From Thiomargarita sp. (lineage in GTDB: Bacteria > Pseudomonadota > Gammaproteobacteria > Beggiatoales > Beggiatoaceae), in NCBI GenBank assembly GCA_020718845.1, contig DYRG01000010.1, positions 1-64,000 on the forward strand: a stretch of 64,000 bases of DNA, given 5' to 3'. This document shows positions 1 through 8,451 of the stretch, piece by piece. The position numbers and the translations under genes were made by a program. Position 1 is the first letter of the stretch; the number at the start of each line of letters is the position of its first letter. Under the pieces are notes generated by a model, which saw nothing but the letters and a program-made list of their open reading frames with translations, ran no database searches and had not been told where the DNA came from.

Positions 1-62
1 ATAATTAATTCATCGTTGATTTGTTCTAACGTTGCACCATTGTTTTTAGCAATAACTCTTTT
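1..62 (-). other. Partial reading frame at window edge (restriction-locus fragment?)
   Basis: A minus-strand frame running off the window edge reads ..RVIAKNNGATLEQINDELI.., which looks like the start of a winged-helix-like segment. It is preceded in frame by a stop and has no ATG/GTG/TTG, so as it stands it cannot start on its own. It follows the HNH gene directly on the same strand. It may be a frame-disrupted continuation of a restriction or methyltransferase gene. Only about 20 codons are visible, so identity is a guess. Confidence 0.25.
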
Positions 63-73
63 TTAATTTCAAC

Positions 74-865
74 TCAAGTTATAAATATCACATCTCTATG
101 ATATTCTAAATATTCTTTCTTGATTTTATATTTAATTGGCTCTGTAACTTTTTTATTATCTATTCGATCAAGAACAGATTGTAGTTCTGGACTAAAGTTT
201 TTTATTTTACTTGTTAATATTATTTTTAAATTATTATCAAGCGAAAAATATCCCAAATCAAAAAGTTTGTCATATGTTACGAACAAAGCTAATCCATTTG
301 CAGGATCAAGTCTGTACTCTACCTTATTCGCCCATGGTACGATATGGCTTGCAACTATTAACGGAGTTTCATTTATTCCAGTTAAACAACAACTTTCTTT
401 AAAATTTGATAATACCTTTTTTCTAAATACAGATTGTTTAACTCTTGCTTGAATTTCTATAGTTCTATTTTGAATAGCATAATCATTTTCCTCATCTTCA
501 TTCACTTTCTGAAAGTTCCCATTATTGTCTATTAAATTATTATTTCCAAAATATAATCCTATATCAAAATCAAATGGACAATTTCTAATTCTTAATATGT
601 GATTACTAATATTGCCTACCCAGCGTTTATCTAATCTTTTATCCTTTGATAAATATTCTTCTATTAGAAAATTTTTAATTAAAAAATATGGCAAGATATA
701 GAATTGATTAGCTTCTTCTCCATCATAAATAATAATATTAAAATTATCTCCATAATTTAATATTAATTTATCTAACTTGTTCTTATGTAAGCTAAACCAA
801 AACTTATTTAATTTTGATGCTTTTCTAACGTAGTTTAATTGGGAAATTTTTTCATCAATAATCAT
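74..865 (-). CDS. HNH endonuclease (HNH_2-type, restriction-like)
   Basis: 263-aa protein with an HNH nuclease domain in the C-terminal half, roughly residues 140-225. A CCLTG motif precedes ASHIVPW, then DPANGL, then a LFD...GYFSL segment, the layout of HNH_2 restriction-like nucleases: the ASHI histidine and the NGL asparagine would make the beta-beta-alpha metal site. The N-terminal half (residues 1-125) is unrecognised, rich in Asn/Lys/Ile and probably a target-recognition or dimerisation part. No methyltransferase is adjacent in the window. The gene is very AT-rich compared with ppa next door, which fits horizontal acquisition. The start is the only good in-frame ATG, but the Shine-Dalgarno is weak and the frame stays open about 15 codons upstream, so the gene may be truncated at its 5' end. 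Confidence 0.75.
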   Translation of the reverse strand: MIIDEKISQLNYVRKASKLNKFWFSLHKNKLDKLILNYGDNFNIIIYDGEEANQFYILPYFLIKNFLIEEYLSKDKRLDKRWVGNISNHILRIRNCPFDFDIGLYFGNNNLIDNNGNFQKVNEDEENDYAIQNRTIEIQARVKQSVFRKKVLSNFKESCCLTGINETPLIVASHIVPWANKVEYRLDPANGLALFVTYDKLFDLGYFSLDNNLKIILTSKIKNFSPELQSVLDRIDNKKVTEPIKYKIKKEYLEYHRDVIFIT

Positions 866-941
866 AATTAACTCTGAATCACATTCTAAAACTGTTTTAT
901 AAAATGGTCATGCTGCTATTTACTACATCTCAACATTGTAC

Positions 942-1052
942 TTAGACAAAAACTTTGCAAATGAGAATTTCTCTCACACTATCTTCTTTAAAATCGGGTG
1001 AATTTAATTGAGAAAAATCAAAATGATTTATGGTTTCTAGTTTAGCTAACAT
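942..1052 (-). pseudogene. Truncated N-terminus of a restriction-type protein
   Basis: A 36-aa minus-strand frame begins MLAKLETINHFDFSQLNSPD and continues FKEDSVREI before it derails and stops. From memory, the segment D-F-K-E-D-S-V-R-E resembles the N-terminus of restriction endonuclease/methylase-like proteins that continue into a PD-(D/E)XK domain. Right after the match the sequence becomes unrelated and all three frames carry stops. It sits just upstream of the HNH gene on the same strand. Most likely it is the 5' remnant of a gene whose body has been deleted; a real micro-ORF is less likely. Confidence 0.4.
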
Positions 1053-1117
1053 TGCATTGTTGTTCCGTAAAATTTAATAATGAGAAGAGATTATATCAAT
1101 ATGCAGCGCTACCAAAT

Positions 1118-1154
1118 AAAAGGCTTATCGATTAAATCAATCAATGAGCCTTTT
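1118..1154 (-). terminator. Hairpin terminator downstream of ppa
   Basis: Arms AAAAGGCT (1118-1125) and AGCCTTTT (1147-1154) form an 8-bp stem around a 21-nt loop that has some internal complementarity. On the minus strand the stem is followed by TTTTATTT. It lies 17 bp past the ppa stop codon. Confidence 0.6.
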
Positions 1155-1170
1155 ATTTTGAAATAAAAAA

Positions 1171-1719
1171 TTAAAAATGAGGTTTTTGAGGAACGGATTG
1201 GTAACGGGTAATTGCGTCTAAGATTTCTTGTTGAGCAGCTTCTAAATCTTCCCACCCGTCGATTTTGACCCATTTATTGTTTTCTAAGTCTTTGTAATGA
1301 TTGAAGAAATGGGCGATACGTTTGCGTAACATATCGGGCAAATCTGCCAACGATTTCACATGACGATAATCGGTGCAAACTTTATCAATTGGCACGGCTA
1401 ACACTTTGGCATCGGGACCCGATTCGTCGGTCATCCGCAGCAATCCCAACGGGCGGCAACGAATCACCGCGCCACTAATCACGGGAATCGGCGTGGGCAC
1501 TAACACATCAACGGGGTCGCCATCTTCGGACAACGTGTGCGGAACGTAGCCGTAATTGCAAGGATAGTGCATCGCCGCGTTCATGAAACGATCCACAAAC
1601 ATCGCCCCCGTTTCGTGATCCACTTCGTATTTAACGGGATCGCTGTGCGCAGGAATTTCAATAATTACGTTAATGTCGTTTGGAACATCCAAACCAGAAG
1701 TAACTCTATCTAAATTCAT
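1171..1719 (-). CDS. ppa: Inorganic pyrophosphatase (family I)
   Basis: 182-aa soluble, Mg-dependent pyrophosphatase that hydrolyses PPi to two phosphates and pulls biosynthetic reactions forward. Family I markers are all present: [16 protein letters not shown] near residue 30, [11 protein letters not shown] near residue 55, and the metal-binding signature D-G-D-P-V-D-V-L at about 66-73. Length matches the hexameric bacterial enzyme (about 175 aa). It is monocistronic, with a hairpin terminator just downstream, and is divergent from the Sel1 gene at 1829. Base composition is more GC-rich than the restriction debris beside it, as expected of a core gene. Confidence 0.97.
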   Translation of the reverse strand: MNLDRVTSGLDVPNDINVIIEIPAHSDPVKYEVDHETGAMFVDRFMNAAMHYPCNYGYVPHTLSEDGDPVDVLVPTPIPVISGAVIRCRPLGLLRMTDESGPDAKVLAVPIDKVCTDYRHVKSLADLPDMLRKRIAHFFNHYKDLENNKWVKIDGWEDLEAAQQEILDAITRYQSVPQKPHF

Positions 1720-1828
1720 AACAAATTCTCTTCTCGTGTAATTTCAAAATCGGTTATTATACTCGGTTTTTGTTAGATTTATACGTTTTATTGCATCGCA
1801 ACATCAATATCTCTGAGGAAATAACACC

Positions 1829-2260
1829 ATGAATAATAACGATAATTTTGAAATGACTTTGCACAGCGGGATTTCTGCATTTGAAGGAAAACATTTCGCT
1901 CAAGCAATGCAACTGCTTTCTCCATTAGCCGATCAAGGACATTTGGAAGCTCAATATCGAATGGCAATTATGTTACAAAACGGGTTGGGAATGGTTAAAA
2001 ATGAGGAAAAAGCATTTCATTATATGAAAGAATCTGCTGAACAAAATCATGCGTTAGCACAACACGGGTTGGGTTTCATGTATTTAATGGGCGATTGCAT
2101 TTCTCAAAACAGTTTCGAAGCAATGAAATGGTTTCAAAAAGCCGCCGAACAAGGGTTATCTGGATCATTAGTGACTTTGGGAAGAATGTACGAAGAAGGT
2201 TTGGGTGTGGAAAAGAACCCCGACGAAGCACAACGGCTTTACAAACTCGCAGGATTTTAA
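1829..2260 (+). CDS. Sel1-repeat (TPR-like) protein
   Basis: 143-aa protein made of about three Sel1-like repeats. The units carry the A-x-x-x-L-G-x-M-Y-x-x-G-x-G-V pattern, for example AQHGLGFMYLMGD and LVTLGRMYEEGLGV followed by EAQRLYKLAG. Such alpha/alpha repeats form a superhelical scaffold for protein-protein contacts. No signal peptide is seen, so it is probably cytoplasmic. The next gene, an outer-membrane porin, starts 1 bp after the stop codon, so the two are probably co-transcribed, though no functional link is evident. Confidence 0.85.
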   Translation: MNNNDNFEMTLHSGISAFEGKHFAQAMQLLSPLADQGHLEAQYRMAIMLQNGLGMVKNEEKAFHYMKESAEQNHALAQHGLGFMYLMGDCISQNSFEAMKWFQKAAEQGLSGSLVTLGRMYEEGLGVEKNPDEAQRLYKLAGF

Positions 2261-2261
2261 A

Positions 2262-2984
2262 ATGAAAAAAACATTTCTAGGTTTGAGTTTAATCACCACT
2301 TTTTCCTCTGTTCATGCCTTAGAATACAGCACTACCGAAATACAAGCCTTACACGGTTGGAAATATAAACTAGGACTTGAAGAACGTAGTTTAGCAACTT
2401 TAGAACATTCAAGTGGTTGGGATTATGGAATGAACTTCGGTTTTATCGATGCCACCGAGCCTTTCAAAAAGAAACCCGACCGCAATTATTATAGCGAATT
2501 GTACACTTGGTTAAGTTATAAGAAAACTACCCATCAAAAAGAAGCAAAATGGGGCGTATTTGACGATGTTTTATTTGGGATTGGTTGGCAAGGCGATGAC
2601 GCGGGTTTTCGTGCACATTTGGCGGGACCTTCGATTACTTTAAATCTACCTAATTTTGAATATGCAATGTTTAATTTATTTGCCTATCAAGATCAAAAGA
2701 ACTATGACGTAACTTATTCGCCTTCTTTTGCGTGGAGTTATCCTTTTAGTATTTCAAATGTGCCGTTGAAATTTAGAGGATTTTTTACTTTCACGGGCAA
2801 AAATGGCGATTACACTTGGAATATTTCAACACAACCGCAATTGCTCTGGGATATTGGCAAACAATTCTTTCATAAAGAAAATACTTTAATGACAGGTGTT
2901 GAATTACAAATGTACCGAAACAAATACGGTAACAAAGATGTACACGAATTTAACCCTCAATTAATGGTTACTTACGTTTTCTAA
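2262..2984 (+). CDS. Tsx/OmpK-like outer-membrane channel protein
   Basis: 240-aa protein with an N-terminal signal peptide (MKKTFLGLSLITTFSSVHA, cleavage about residue 19) followed by alternating aromatic/polar stretches of an outer-membrane beta barrel. W-x-Y, WDYGMNFGFID, FGIGWQGDDAGFRAHLAGP and a terminal TYVF match the nucleoside-specific channel-forming Tsx/OmpK family. The C-terminal Phe is the usual BAM signal. The substrate cannot be told from the sequence. A longer frame begins at 2205 inside the Sel1 gene, but the ATG at 2262 is chosen because it puts the signal peptide at the N-terminus. Confidence 0.75.
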   Translation: MKKTFLGLSLITTFSSVHALEYSTTEIQALHGWKYKLGLEERSLATLEHSSGWDYGMNFGFIDATEPFKKKPDRNYYSELYTWLSYKKTTHQKEAKWGVFDDVLFGIGWQGDDAGFRAHLAGPSITLNLPNFEYAMFNLFAYQDQKNYDVTYSPSFAWSYPFSISNVPLKFRGFFTFTGKNGDYTWNISTQPQLLWDIGKQFFHKENTLMTGVELQMYRNKYGNKDVHEFNPQLMVTYVF

Positions 2985-3136
2985 CCAAAAATAACAAGGC
3001 GTTGTAATAAATTAATTGCAACCCATTTCTCGCTTTATAATCAAGATTAGAACGGAGATAGTGGTGCATTTACTGAATGATGGTTTCAAGAAGTTAGAAC
3101 AGGATTTCACTCGATGGTGCATCACTATCATCTATT

Positions 3137-3724
3137 TTAATTGTATTTACGATTCACGAGTTGTAATAAATAAAGCCCAATATCTTGCAACGGTAAAATC
3201 TTATCAATCGTGGTTGCTTCGATAGCTGCTTTTGGCATTGCATCTGCTTCCGCAGTTTTAGGGTCTTGAACAATCGTAAAACCACCCGTTTCTTTAATTT
3301 TTTTCAAACCCAAACTTCCATCATGATTTGCACCTGTTAAAATAATGCCAATCAAATGCTGACGATACGCATACACCGCGCTTTCAAATAATACATCAAT
3401 CGAAGGTCGAGAATAATTAACGGGGGATTCTAAAGAAAGAGAAAAAGTGAAATCTTCTTCAATCAGCAAATGATAATTAGGTGGGGCTAAATAAACCCAA
3501 CCTTTTTTGATTAATTCTTTTTCATCAGCTTGCTTAATTTTCAAAGCGGATTTTGTTCCCAAAATATGTGGTAAATGATGCCCACTTTCAGGATGTAAAT
3601 GTTGAACAATAACAATGGGTAAGGGAAAGTCAGCAGGTAATACAGAAAGCACTTTTGTTAGCGCATTAATTCCACCCGCAGATGAACCAATGACAATGGC
3701 TTTATAAGGAGATTTCCTTTGCAT
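3137..3724 (-). CDS. cheB: CheB-type methylesterase domain protein (no receiver domain)
   Basis: 195-aa protein consisting only of the CheB catalytic domain, which removes methyl groups from (or deamidates) glutamates of chemoreceptors or related proteins. The serine-hydrolase triad is visible: IGSSAGG (Ser15), VQHLHP (His42) and an LTGANHDGSLGL loop supplying the Asp. The usual N-terminal receiver domain (about 140 residues) is absent, so activity is not controlled by its own phosphorylation. It overlaps the 3' end of cheR by 23 bp, so the pair is translationally coupled. No receptor, CheA or CheW gene is nearby. It more likely serves a dedicated signalling pathway than flagellar chemotaxis. 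Confidence 0.88.
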   Translation of the reverse strand: MQRKSPYKAIVIGSSAGGINALTKVLSVLPADFPLPIVIVQHLHPESGHHLPHILGTKSALKIKQADEKELIKKGWVYLAPPNYHLLIEEDFTFSLSLESPVNYSRPSIDVLFESAVYAYRQHLIGIILTGANHDGSLGLKKIKETGGFTIVQDPKTAEADAMPKAAIEATTIDKILPLQDIGLYLLQLVNRKYN

Positions 3725-4535
3725 AAATTTTTTCGTCTTTATCTACATCTACAAATATATTTGAATGCTCAGAAAAGCGAATACTTTCTTTACTTCCTAA
3801 GCATAGAATACCGTGATTAATTAAACTATCATTAAACAAACCCAATGCTCTATTTTGTAAATCACGATTGAAATAAATTAAAACATTTCGACAAAAGATA
3901 ACGTGCATTTCTCCAAATACGCCATCAGTGGCTAAATTATGATCAGAAAATAAAATATTTTCTTTTAAAGATTTATTCATCACCACATGATCATAATGCG
4001 CAATATAATAATCACTAAAACTTTCTTTTCCTCCCGCTTTTTGATAATTCTCGGTGTAAAGTTTCAAACGATTTATTAAATAAATTCCTTCTTTCGCTTG
4101 ATTTAAAATTACTTGATTCATATCAGTTGCATAGATTTGAGATTTGTTATATAAACCTTCTTCTTTTAATAAAATCGCCATTGAATACACTTCCTCACCA
4201 CTTGCACAACCCGCGTGCCAAATTTTGAGAAAGGGCTGTTTCTTTAAAAATGGCACAACATTTTGTCGAAAAGAACGGTAGAAATTAGGATCACGAAACA
4301 TTTCTGTGACATTAACGCTTAAATCTAATAAAAGTCGATCAAAAAAATTGACTTCATATAAAATTTTATGCTGGGTTTCGGCAAAACTATTTAAATTTTC
4401 TTTTTTCATAAAATGCTCAACTCGTCGTCGAACCGAGGCTTTTGCATAATTACGAAAATCATAACCATATTTCAAATAAATCGCTTGTAATAATAATTGT
4501 AATTCAATGTTTTGATTATCAATATCATCCAGCAT
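3702..4535 (-). CDS. cheR: CheR-type protein-glutamate methyltransferase
   Basis: 277-aa SAM-dependent methyltransferase that methylates receptor glutamates. The N-terminal alpha-helical CheR_N part (residues 1-75, with VRRRVEHFM) is followed by the catalytic domain: NVTEMFRDPNFYRSF, then the SAM motif HAGCASGEEVYSMA, ATDMN, and CRNVLIYF. Length is normal for stand-alone CheR. Its start lies inside the ABC-ATPase gene (11-bp overlap) and its end overlaps cheB, so tsaD, the ATPase, cheR and cheB form one tightly packed transcription unit. CheR/CheB pairs outside che operons often work with multi-domain histidine kinases; none is in the window. Confidence 0.92.
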   Translation of the reverse strand: MLDDIDNQNIELQLLLQAIYLKYGYDFRNYAKASVRRRVEHFMKKENLNSFAETQHKILYEVNFFDRLLLDLSVNVTEMFRDPNFYRSFRQNVVPFLKKQPFLKIWHAGCASGEEVYSMAILLKEEGLYNKSQIYATDMNQVILNQAKEGIYLINRLKLYTENYQKAGGKESFSDYYIAHYDHVVMNKSLKENILFSDHNLATDGVFGEMHVIFCRNVLIYFNRDLQNRALGLFNDSLINHGILCLGSKESIRFSEHSNIFVDVDKDEKIYAKEISL

Positions 4536-5199
4536 GGATTTTTCCTTGAATTAATTGGTAATGTTTATTACATTGTTGCGCTAATGTATTATCATGAGTG
4601 ACTAATACTAAAGTTGTTCCTTTTTGCTCTCGTAGTTGAAATAAAATTTCAATAATTTTTTCTCCAGTTTTTTGATCTAAATTTCCCGTTGGTTCATCGG
4701 CAAATAAAATATGTGGATTGGTAACAAATGCTCTCGCAATTGCAACGCGCTGTTGTTCTCCACCTGATAATTGATTGGGCGTGTGATATAAACGCTCTTT
4801 TAAACCCACTGCGCTTAAACTTTCAATGGCGAGTTCTTTAGGTTTTTTCATGCCAATTAATTCTGCGGATAACATCACATTTTCTAACGCCGTTAAAGCA
4901 GGTAATAATTGAAAGGATTGAAATACAAAACCGATTTGTCCAGCGCGAAGTTGTGCACGTTGATCTTCATTTAAGTTTTGCAAAGATTGTTCAAATAAAG
5001 TGATTTCACCAGAAGAAGGCTGATCTAATCCCGCTAATAGACTTAATAAAGTCGATTTTCCAGAACCCGATGCACCAACAATTGCAACGGCTTCTCCTTT
5101 AAAGATTTTTAAGGAAATATTTTCTAAAATATGCAAATCACCGTCGACAGTAGAAACGGTTTTAGAAATAGAGTGAGTTGAAATGATAGGTTTTAACAT
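4525..5199 (-). CDS. ybbA: ABC transporter ATP-binding protein, YbbA/LolD-like
   Basis: 224-aa ATPase of the MacB/LolD/YbbA group. Walker [11 protein letters not shown]-loop FQSF, signature [14 protein letters not shown] and Walker [13 protein letters not shown] are intact; DEPTGNLD is typical of this group. These ATPases pair with FtsX-like permeases that move lipoproteins or lipids out of the inner membrane rather than import solutes. No permease gene follows; cheR does. The start is the ATG at 5199, whose ATGTTAA overlaps the tsaD stop by 7 bp; an upstream in-frame start at 5223 would lie inside tsaD and lacks support. The exact ortholog (ybbA versus lolD) is uncertain. Confidence 0.82.
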   Translation of the reverse strand: MLKPIISTHSISKTVSTVDGDLHILENISLKIFKGEAVAIVGASGSGKSTLLSLLAGLDQPSSGEITLFEQSLQNLNEDQRAQLRAGQIGFVFQSFQLLPALTALENVMLSAELIGMKKPKELAIESLSAVGLKERLYHTPNQLSGGEQQRVAIARAFVTNPHILFADEPTGNLDQKTGEKIIEILFQLREQKGTTLVLVTHDNTLAQQCNKHYQLIQGKIHAG

Positions 5200-6206
5200 G
5201 AGGCTAATTCGGCTAATAACCAACGAGGACGCGCTTGAAATTTTAAGTTATCTTGTTGATTTTGTTGAAGTCTTAACGCACCCGCATACGCGATCATTGC
5301 ACCATTATCAGTGCAGAAAATTAAACGCGGATAATATATTTTGTAACCACTTTTTTCTAAACTTAAAAAGGCTTCTCGCAAACGATGATTGGCACTCACA
5401 CCACCCGCAACAATTAAACGTTTCAAACCCGTTTGTTGTAAGGCTCTTTTGCATTTAATTAATAAGGTATCGACAACCGCTTCTTGAAAGGCGTGTGCAA
5501 TATCCGCTTTTAATTGAGTTTCTTCACAAATGGGTTGGTTTTTTTGCCACGTTGTTAAAGCGCAGGTTTTTAATCCGCTGAAACTAAAATCTAATCCACT
5601 TTTTTGAGTCATCGGGCGAGGAAATTGAAATACATTTGCTCTACCGTTCTTTGCTAAATTAGCTAATGCAGCGCCACCCGGATAACCTAAACCTAATAAT
5701 TTTGCAGTTTTATCAAAGGCTTCGCCCGCTGCGTCGTCGATGGATTCGCCCAATAATTCGTATTGTCCCACGCCTAACACCTTGAATAATTGGGTATGTC
5801 CGCCCGAAACTAATAGCGCAATGAAAGGAAAGGCGGGCGGGTTTTCTTCTAACATCGGGGCGAGCAAATGCCCTTCTAAATGGTGCACAGCTAATGAGGG
5901 AATGCGCCACGCCCACGCTAAACTGCGTCCGACCGCCGCGCCGACCAACAATGCGCCAATCAATCCGGGACCTGCGGTGTACGCGATCCCGTCAACGGTT
6001 TTTAAATGGACTTCGTGCATAACTTCTTGAATTAATGGGATTAATTTCCGCACATGATCCCGCGATGCCAATTCTGGAACAACCCCTCCGAATTGTGCGT
6101 GTAAATCAATTTGACTATAAAGTGTATGGGCTAATAACCCTTGTTCAGTGTCATAAATCGCCACGCCCGTTTCGTCGCACGACGTTTCAATGCCTAAGAC
6201 TTTCAT
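5193..6206 (-). CDS. tsaD: tRNA N6-adenosine threonylcarbamoyltransferase
   Basis: 337-aa Kae1/Qri7/YgjD-family enzyme that transfers threonylcarbamoyl to A37 of ANN-decoding tRNAs, working with TsaB and TsaE. Seen: N-terminal [16 protein letters not shown], the HLEGH metal-binding histidines with flanking [34 protein letters not shown], the VAGGVSAN segment and [10 protein letters not shown] near the C-terminus. Length equals the E. coli protein. It is the first gene of the minus-strand operon that runs into ybbA-cheR-cheB and is divergent from ribBA at 6321. Confidence 0.97.
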   Translation of the reverse strand: MKVLGIETSCDETGVAIYDTEQGLLAHTLYSQIDLHAQFGGVVPELASRDHVRKLIPLIQEVMHEVHLKTVDGIAYTAGPGLIGALLVGAAVGRSLAWAWRIPSLAVHHLEGHLLAPMLEENPPAFPFIALLVSGGHTQLFKVLGVGQYELLGESIDDAAGEAFDKTAKLLGLGYPGGAALANLAKNGRANVFQFPRPMTQKSGLDFSFSGLKTCALTTWQKNQPICEETQLKADIAHAFQEAVVDTLLIKCKRALQQTGLKRLIVAGGVSANHRLREAFLSLEKSGYKIYYPRLIFCTDNGAMIAYAGALRLQQNQQDNLKFQARPRWLLAELASC

Positions 6207-6320
6207 TTTTTGAACTCAAATAAAAGATTTATTCTACCAAAGAACTAGTTAATAGGCTTGATTATAAATATTTCTACCTTATAGTTTAGTTTTTTATTTC
6301 ACTTATTTCATGATTTTAAT

Positions 6321-7430
6321 ATGAACTTAAATAGCATTGAAGAGATTATCCAAGACATTCGACAAGGCAAAATGGTCGTGTTGATGGATGACGAAGACCG
6401 CGAAAATGAAGGCGATTTGGTGATGGCTGCCGAGAAAGTTCGCCCTGAAGATGTCAATTTCATGGCGAAATACGGACGCGGCTTGATTTGTTTGACTTTG
6501 ACCAGCGCACGTTGTCAGCAATTGCAATTAGGATTGATGGTCAACGACAACACCAGCGCGCACACGACGAATTTTACAGTGTCGATCGAGGCGGCTCGCG
6601 GCGTGACGACGGGGATTTCAGCGGCGGATCGAGCAACCACCATTCGAGCAGCCGTCGCTCCAAATGCAAAACCTTCCGATCTCGTTCAACCTGGGCACAT
6701 TTTCCCATTAATGGCGCAAGCGGGCGGGGTTTTACGACGCGCTGGGCATACCGAAGCGGGTTGTGATTTGGCTCGATTGGCGGGTTTAGAACCTGCGGCG
6801 GCGATTGTCGAGATTCTCAACGAAGACGGCACGATGGCGCGTCGACCTGATTTGGAAGCCTTTGCGCAACAACACAATTTGAAAATCGGTACAATTGCGG
6901 ATTTGATTCAATATCGAATTCATCACGAAAAAACCGTCGAACACGCGGCGCAATGTCGAATGCCAACGGATTTTGGTGAATTTAAATTGCATTTATATCA
7001 GGATACCATTGATAATTCTATACATTTAGCAATAGTGATGGGCGACATTTCTCCAAACGAACCCACTTTAGTGCGTGTTCACATTAGAAATAGTTTGTGC
7101 GATTTGACGGGAAGTTTGAGAGAAGCGTGCGGCTGGCCTTTGAGAAACGTCATAGAAAGAGTTGCAAAGGAAGGCAAAGGAATTGTGGTCATTTTACGGC
7201 AAGATGAACCGCCTGAGCAATTAATTCAACGTGTGAGAAACTGTGCGCGTCGAGATGCGGGTGAAGACTTACCTGTTCAAGGTCAAAGTGGTGATTTGAG
7301 AACTTTTGGATTGGGCGCGCAGATTCTCTCAGATTTAGGCGTTCGACAAATGCGTATATTAAGCGCACCTAAAAAATTCCACGCCATTTCTGGTTTTGGG
7401 TTAGAAATCGTCGAATATGTAGAGAATTGA
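6321..7430 (+). CDS. ribBA: DHBP synthase fused to a degenerate GTP cyclohydrolase II domain
   Basis: 369-aa riboflavin-pathway protein. Residues 1-200 are 3,4-dihydroxy-2-butanone-4-phosphate synthase, which converts ribulose-5-phosphate: [21 protein letters not shown] and [17 protein letters not shown] are intact. Residues 205-369 resemble GTP cyclohydrolase II, but the zinc ligands normally found in ECLTG...RCDCG are lost (the matching stretch reads [17 protein letters not shown], with no Cys-x-Cys), so this half is unlikely to open GTP. Such RibB plus RibA-like fusions are common in gammaproteobacteria that carry a separate ribA. No FMN riboswitch was recognised in the 114 bp upstream. 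Confidence 0.93.
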   Translation: MNLNSIEEIIQDIRQGKMVVLMDDEDRENEGDLVMAAEKVRPEDVNFMAKYGRGLICLTLTSARCQQLQLGLMVNDNTSAHTTNFTVSIEAARGVTTGISAADRATTIRAAVAPNAKPSDLVQPGHIFPLMAQAGGVLRRAGHTEAGCDLARLAGLEPAAAIVEILNEDGTMARRPDLEAFAQQHNLKIGTIADLIQYRIHHEKTVEHAAQCRMPTDFGEFKLHLYQDTIDNSIHLAIVMGDISPNEPTLVRVHIRNSLCDLTGSLREACGWPLRNVIERVAKEGKGIVVILRQDEPPEQLIQRVRNCARRDAGEDLPVQGQSGDLRTFGLGAQILSDLGVRQMRILSAPKKFHAISGFGLEIVEYVEN

Positions 7431-7443
7431 TTTCTTTTAACGA

Positions 7444-7471
7444 ATCGTTCTCATAATTTTGTGGGAACGAT
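7444..7471. repeat. Imperfect palindrome between ribBA and the Uma2 gene
   Basis: Arms ATCGTTCTCA (7444-7453) and TGGGAACGAT (7462-7471) pair over 10 bp with one G-T pair and an 8-nt loop. No T tract follows, so termination is uncertain. The GTTCYCA/GTGGGAAC theme recurs in the palindrome near 18290, which suggests a small dispersed REP-like family. Confidence 0.5.
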
Positions 7472-7487
7472 AAAGAGGAAATGAAAA

Positions 7488-8126
7488 ATGCAATTTAATT
7501 TAAGCCAACTTGAAATCCCCGCTGGCAATCAATTATTACTAAGAAACGTCGATTGGGAATCCTTTGAGCAACTTTTAGAAGAACTCGGCGATAATCGAGG
7601 AACTCGCCTTTCTTTTAGCGATAATACGGTGGAAATTATGGCTCCAATGGCTGTACATGAAGATGATAAAAGCATGATTAGCGATCTCATTAAAACAATG
7701 TTAGATGAAATGGGCATCGAATTTAGAGCATTAGCATCAACAACGTTCAAAAATAAACAAATGACTCAAGCTGTCGAACCCGATGAATGTTTTTACATTC
7801 AAAATGAAGAAAAAACTAGAGGAAAAGCAAAAATTGATTTAGAACAAGACCCGCCGCCTGATTTGGCGATTGAAATTGATTTAACATCGAGAACCCATTT
7901 CAATAATTATGAGAAACTTGGCGTTCCTGAATTATGGCGTTTTGATGGAAAATCTTTAAATATCAATATATTACAAAATAATGTTTATATTGAAAGTTCT
8001 CAAAGCCGTCAATTTCCTAACATTCCTTTGAAAGAAGCGATTCCTCGTTTTGTTGAAGAAAGTAAAACGCACGGTCGTTCAAAAATGATCAAATCTTTCA
8101 AACTTTGGTTAAAAGATTATTTGTAA
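7488..8126 (+). CDS. Uma2-family (DUF820) putative endonuclease
   Basis: 212-aa protein of the Uma2/DUF820 family, a PD-(D/E)XK-fold group expanded in cyanobacteria and filamentous sulfur bacteria. The core is visible: PPDLAIEIDLTSRTHFNNYEKLGVPELWRFDG, where PPD and the EID acid would be metal ligands and NYEKLGVPELW is the family signature. A good ribosome-binding site (GAGGAAATGAAAA) precedes the ATG. Cellular role is not established for the family; many copies are thought to be mobile or selfish. The next gene follows after 1 bp, but there is no evident functional relation. Confidence 0.85.
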   Translation: MQFNLSQLEIPAGNQLLLRNVDWESFEQLLEELGDNRGTRLSFSDNTVEIMAPMAVHEDDKSMISDLIKTMLDEMGIEFRALASTTFKNKQMTQAVEPDECFYIQNEEKTRGKAKIDLEQDPPPDLAIEIDLTSRTHFNNYEKLGVPELWRFDGKSLNINILQNNVYIESSQSRQFPNIPLKEAIPRFVEESKTHGRSKMIKSFKLWLKDYL

Positions 8127-8127
8127 T

Positions 8128-8400
8128 ATGTTAAAAATAACTTTCTATCGCTGGCTGCTTATTGCAATCCTGTTAGGAATGCAATACGTTGCTTTGCATC
8201 ATGCGGTAGAACATTTATTTCACCAACCAGATATTAGTTGTTCAATTTTTGCTACCGTTGAACATCAAAGCAACGGGCTAATTCAAGATGTTTTTAATTT
8301 TCAATTTATTGTTAATAATCAAATAGTTATTCTTTTTAATTCTCTTCCTTTCATTTCTCTCATTTTTCAAGCCTTTCGAGCTCGCGCACCGCCATTATAA
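8128..8400 (+). CDS. Small membrane protein with His/Cys motif (hypothetical)
   Basis: 90-aa protein with an N-terminal membrane segment or signal anchor (residues 5-22), then HHAVEHLFHQPDISCSIFATVEH, a cluster of histidines, glutamates and one cysteine, and a second hydrophobic stretch near residues 63-80. The H-H-x3-H ... C ... EH spacing recalls small DUF2946-like proteins found beside metal-transport genes. It lies just ahead of the porin and ZnuA/ZnuB-like genes, so a periplasmic metal-handling role is plausible but inferred only. It starts 1 bp after the Uma2 stop codon. Confidence 0.5.
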   Translation: MLKITFYRWLLIAILLGMQYVALHHAVEHLFHQPDISCSIFATVEHQSNGLIQDVFNFQFIVNNQIVILFNSLPFISLIFQAFRARAPPL

Positions 8401-8451
8401 CTTTGCTCAAAAATTTGGTTTTTTATTTCATTTTTAGCAAAGGAATTTTTT

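Larger units (their letters stand above)
866..1170. other. Intergenic stretch with gene debris
   Basis: About 300 bp between the HNH gene and ppa. It holds a 36-codon minus-strand relic (942-1052) and the hairpin that probably terminates ppa transcription (1118-1154). Nothing else is recognisable. Confidence 0.5.

Noticed and set aside
120-452. 110-aa open frame on the plus strand opposite the HNH gene
   Set aside because: It has no start context or recognisable motif and mirrors a convincing minus-strand gene.
3016-3225. 69-aa plus-strand frame and a loose inverted repeat (3057-3068 with 3118-3129)
   Set aside because: The frame overlaps the cheB end and has no family likeness. The repeat has a 49-nt loop and one mismatch, which is weak as a terminator or mobile-element end.
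6207-6320. FMN riboswitch upstream of ribBA
   Set aside because: The short AT-rich leader lacks the conserved RFN stems; nothing supports it.
8401-8451. Zur box before the metal-uptake porin
   Set aside because: No GTTATA-type palindrome is visible in the gap; other positions were not convincing either.
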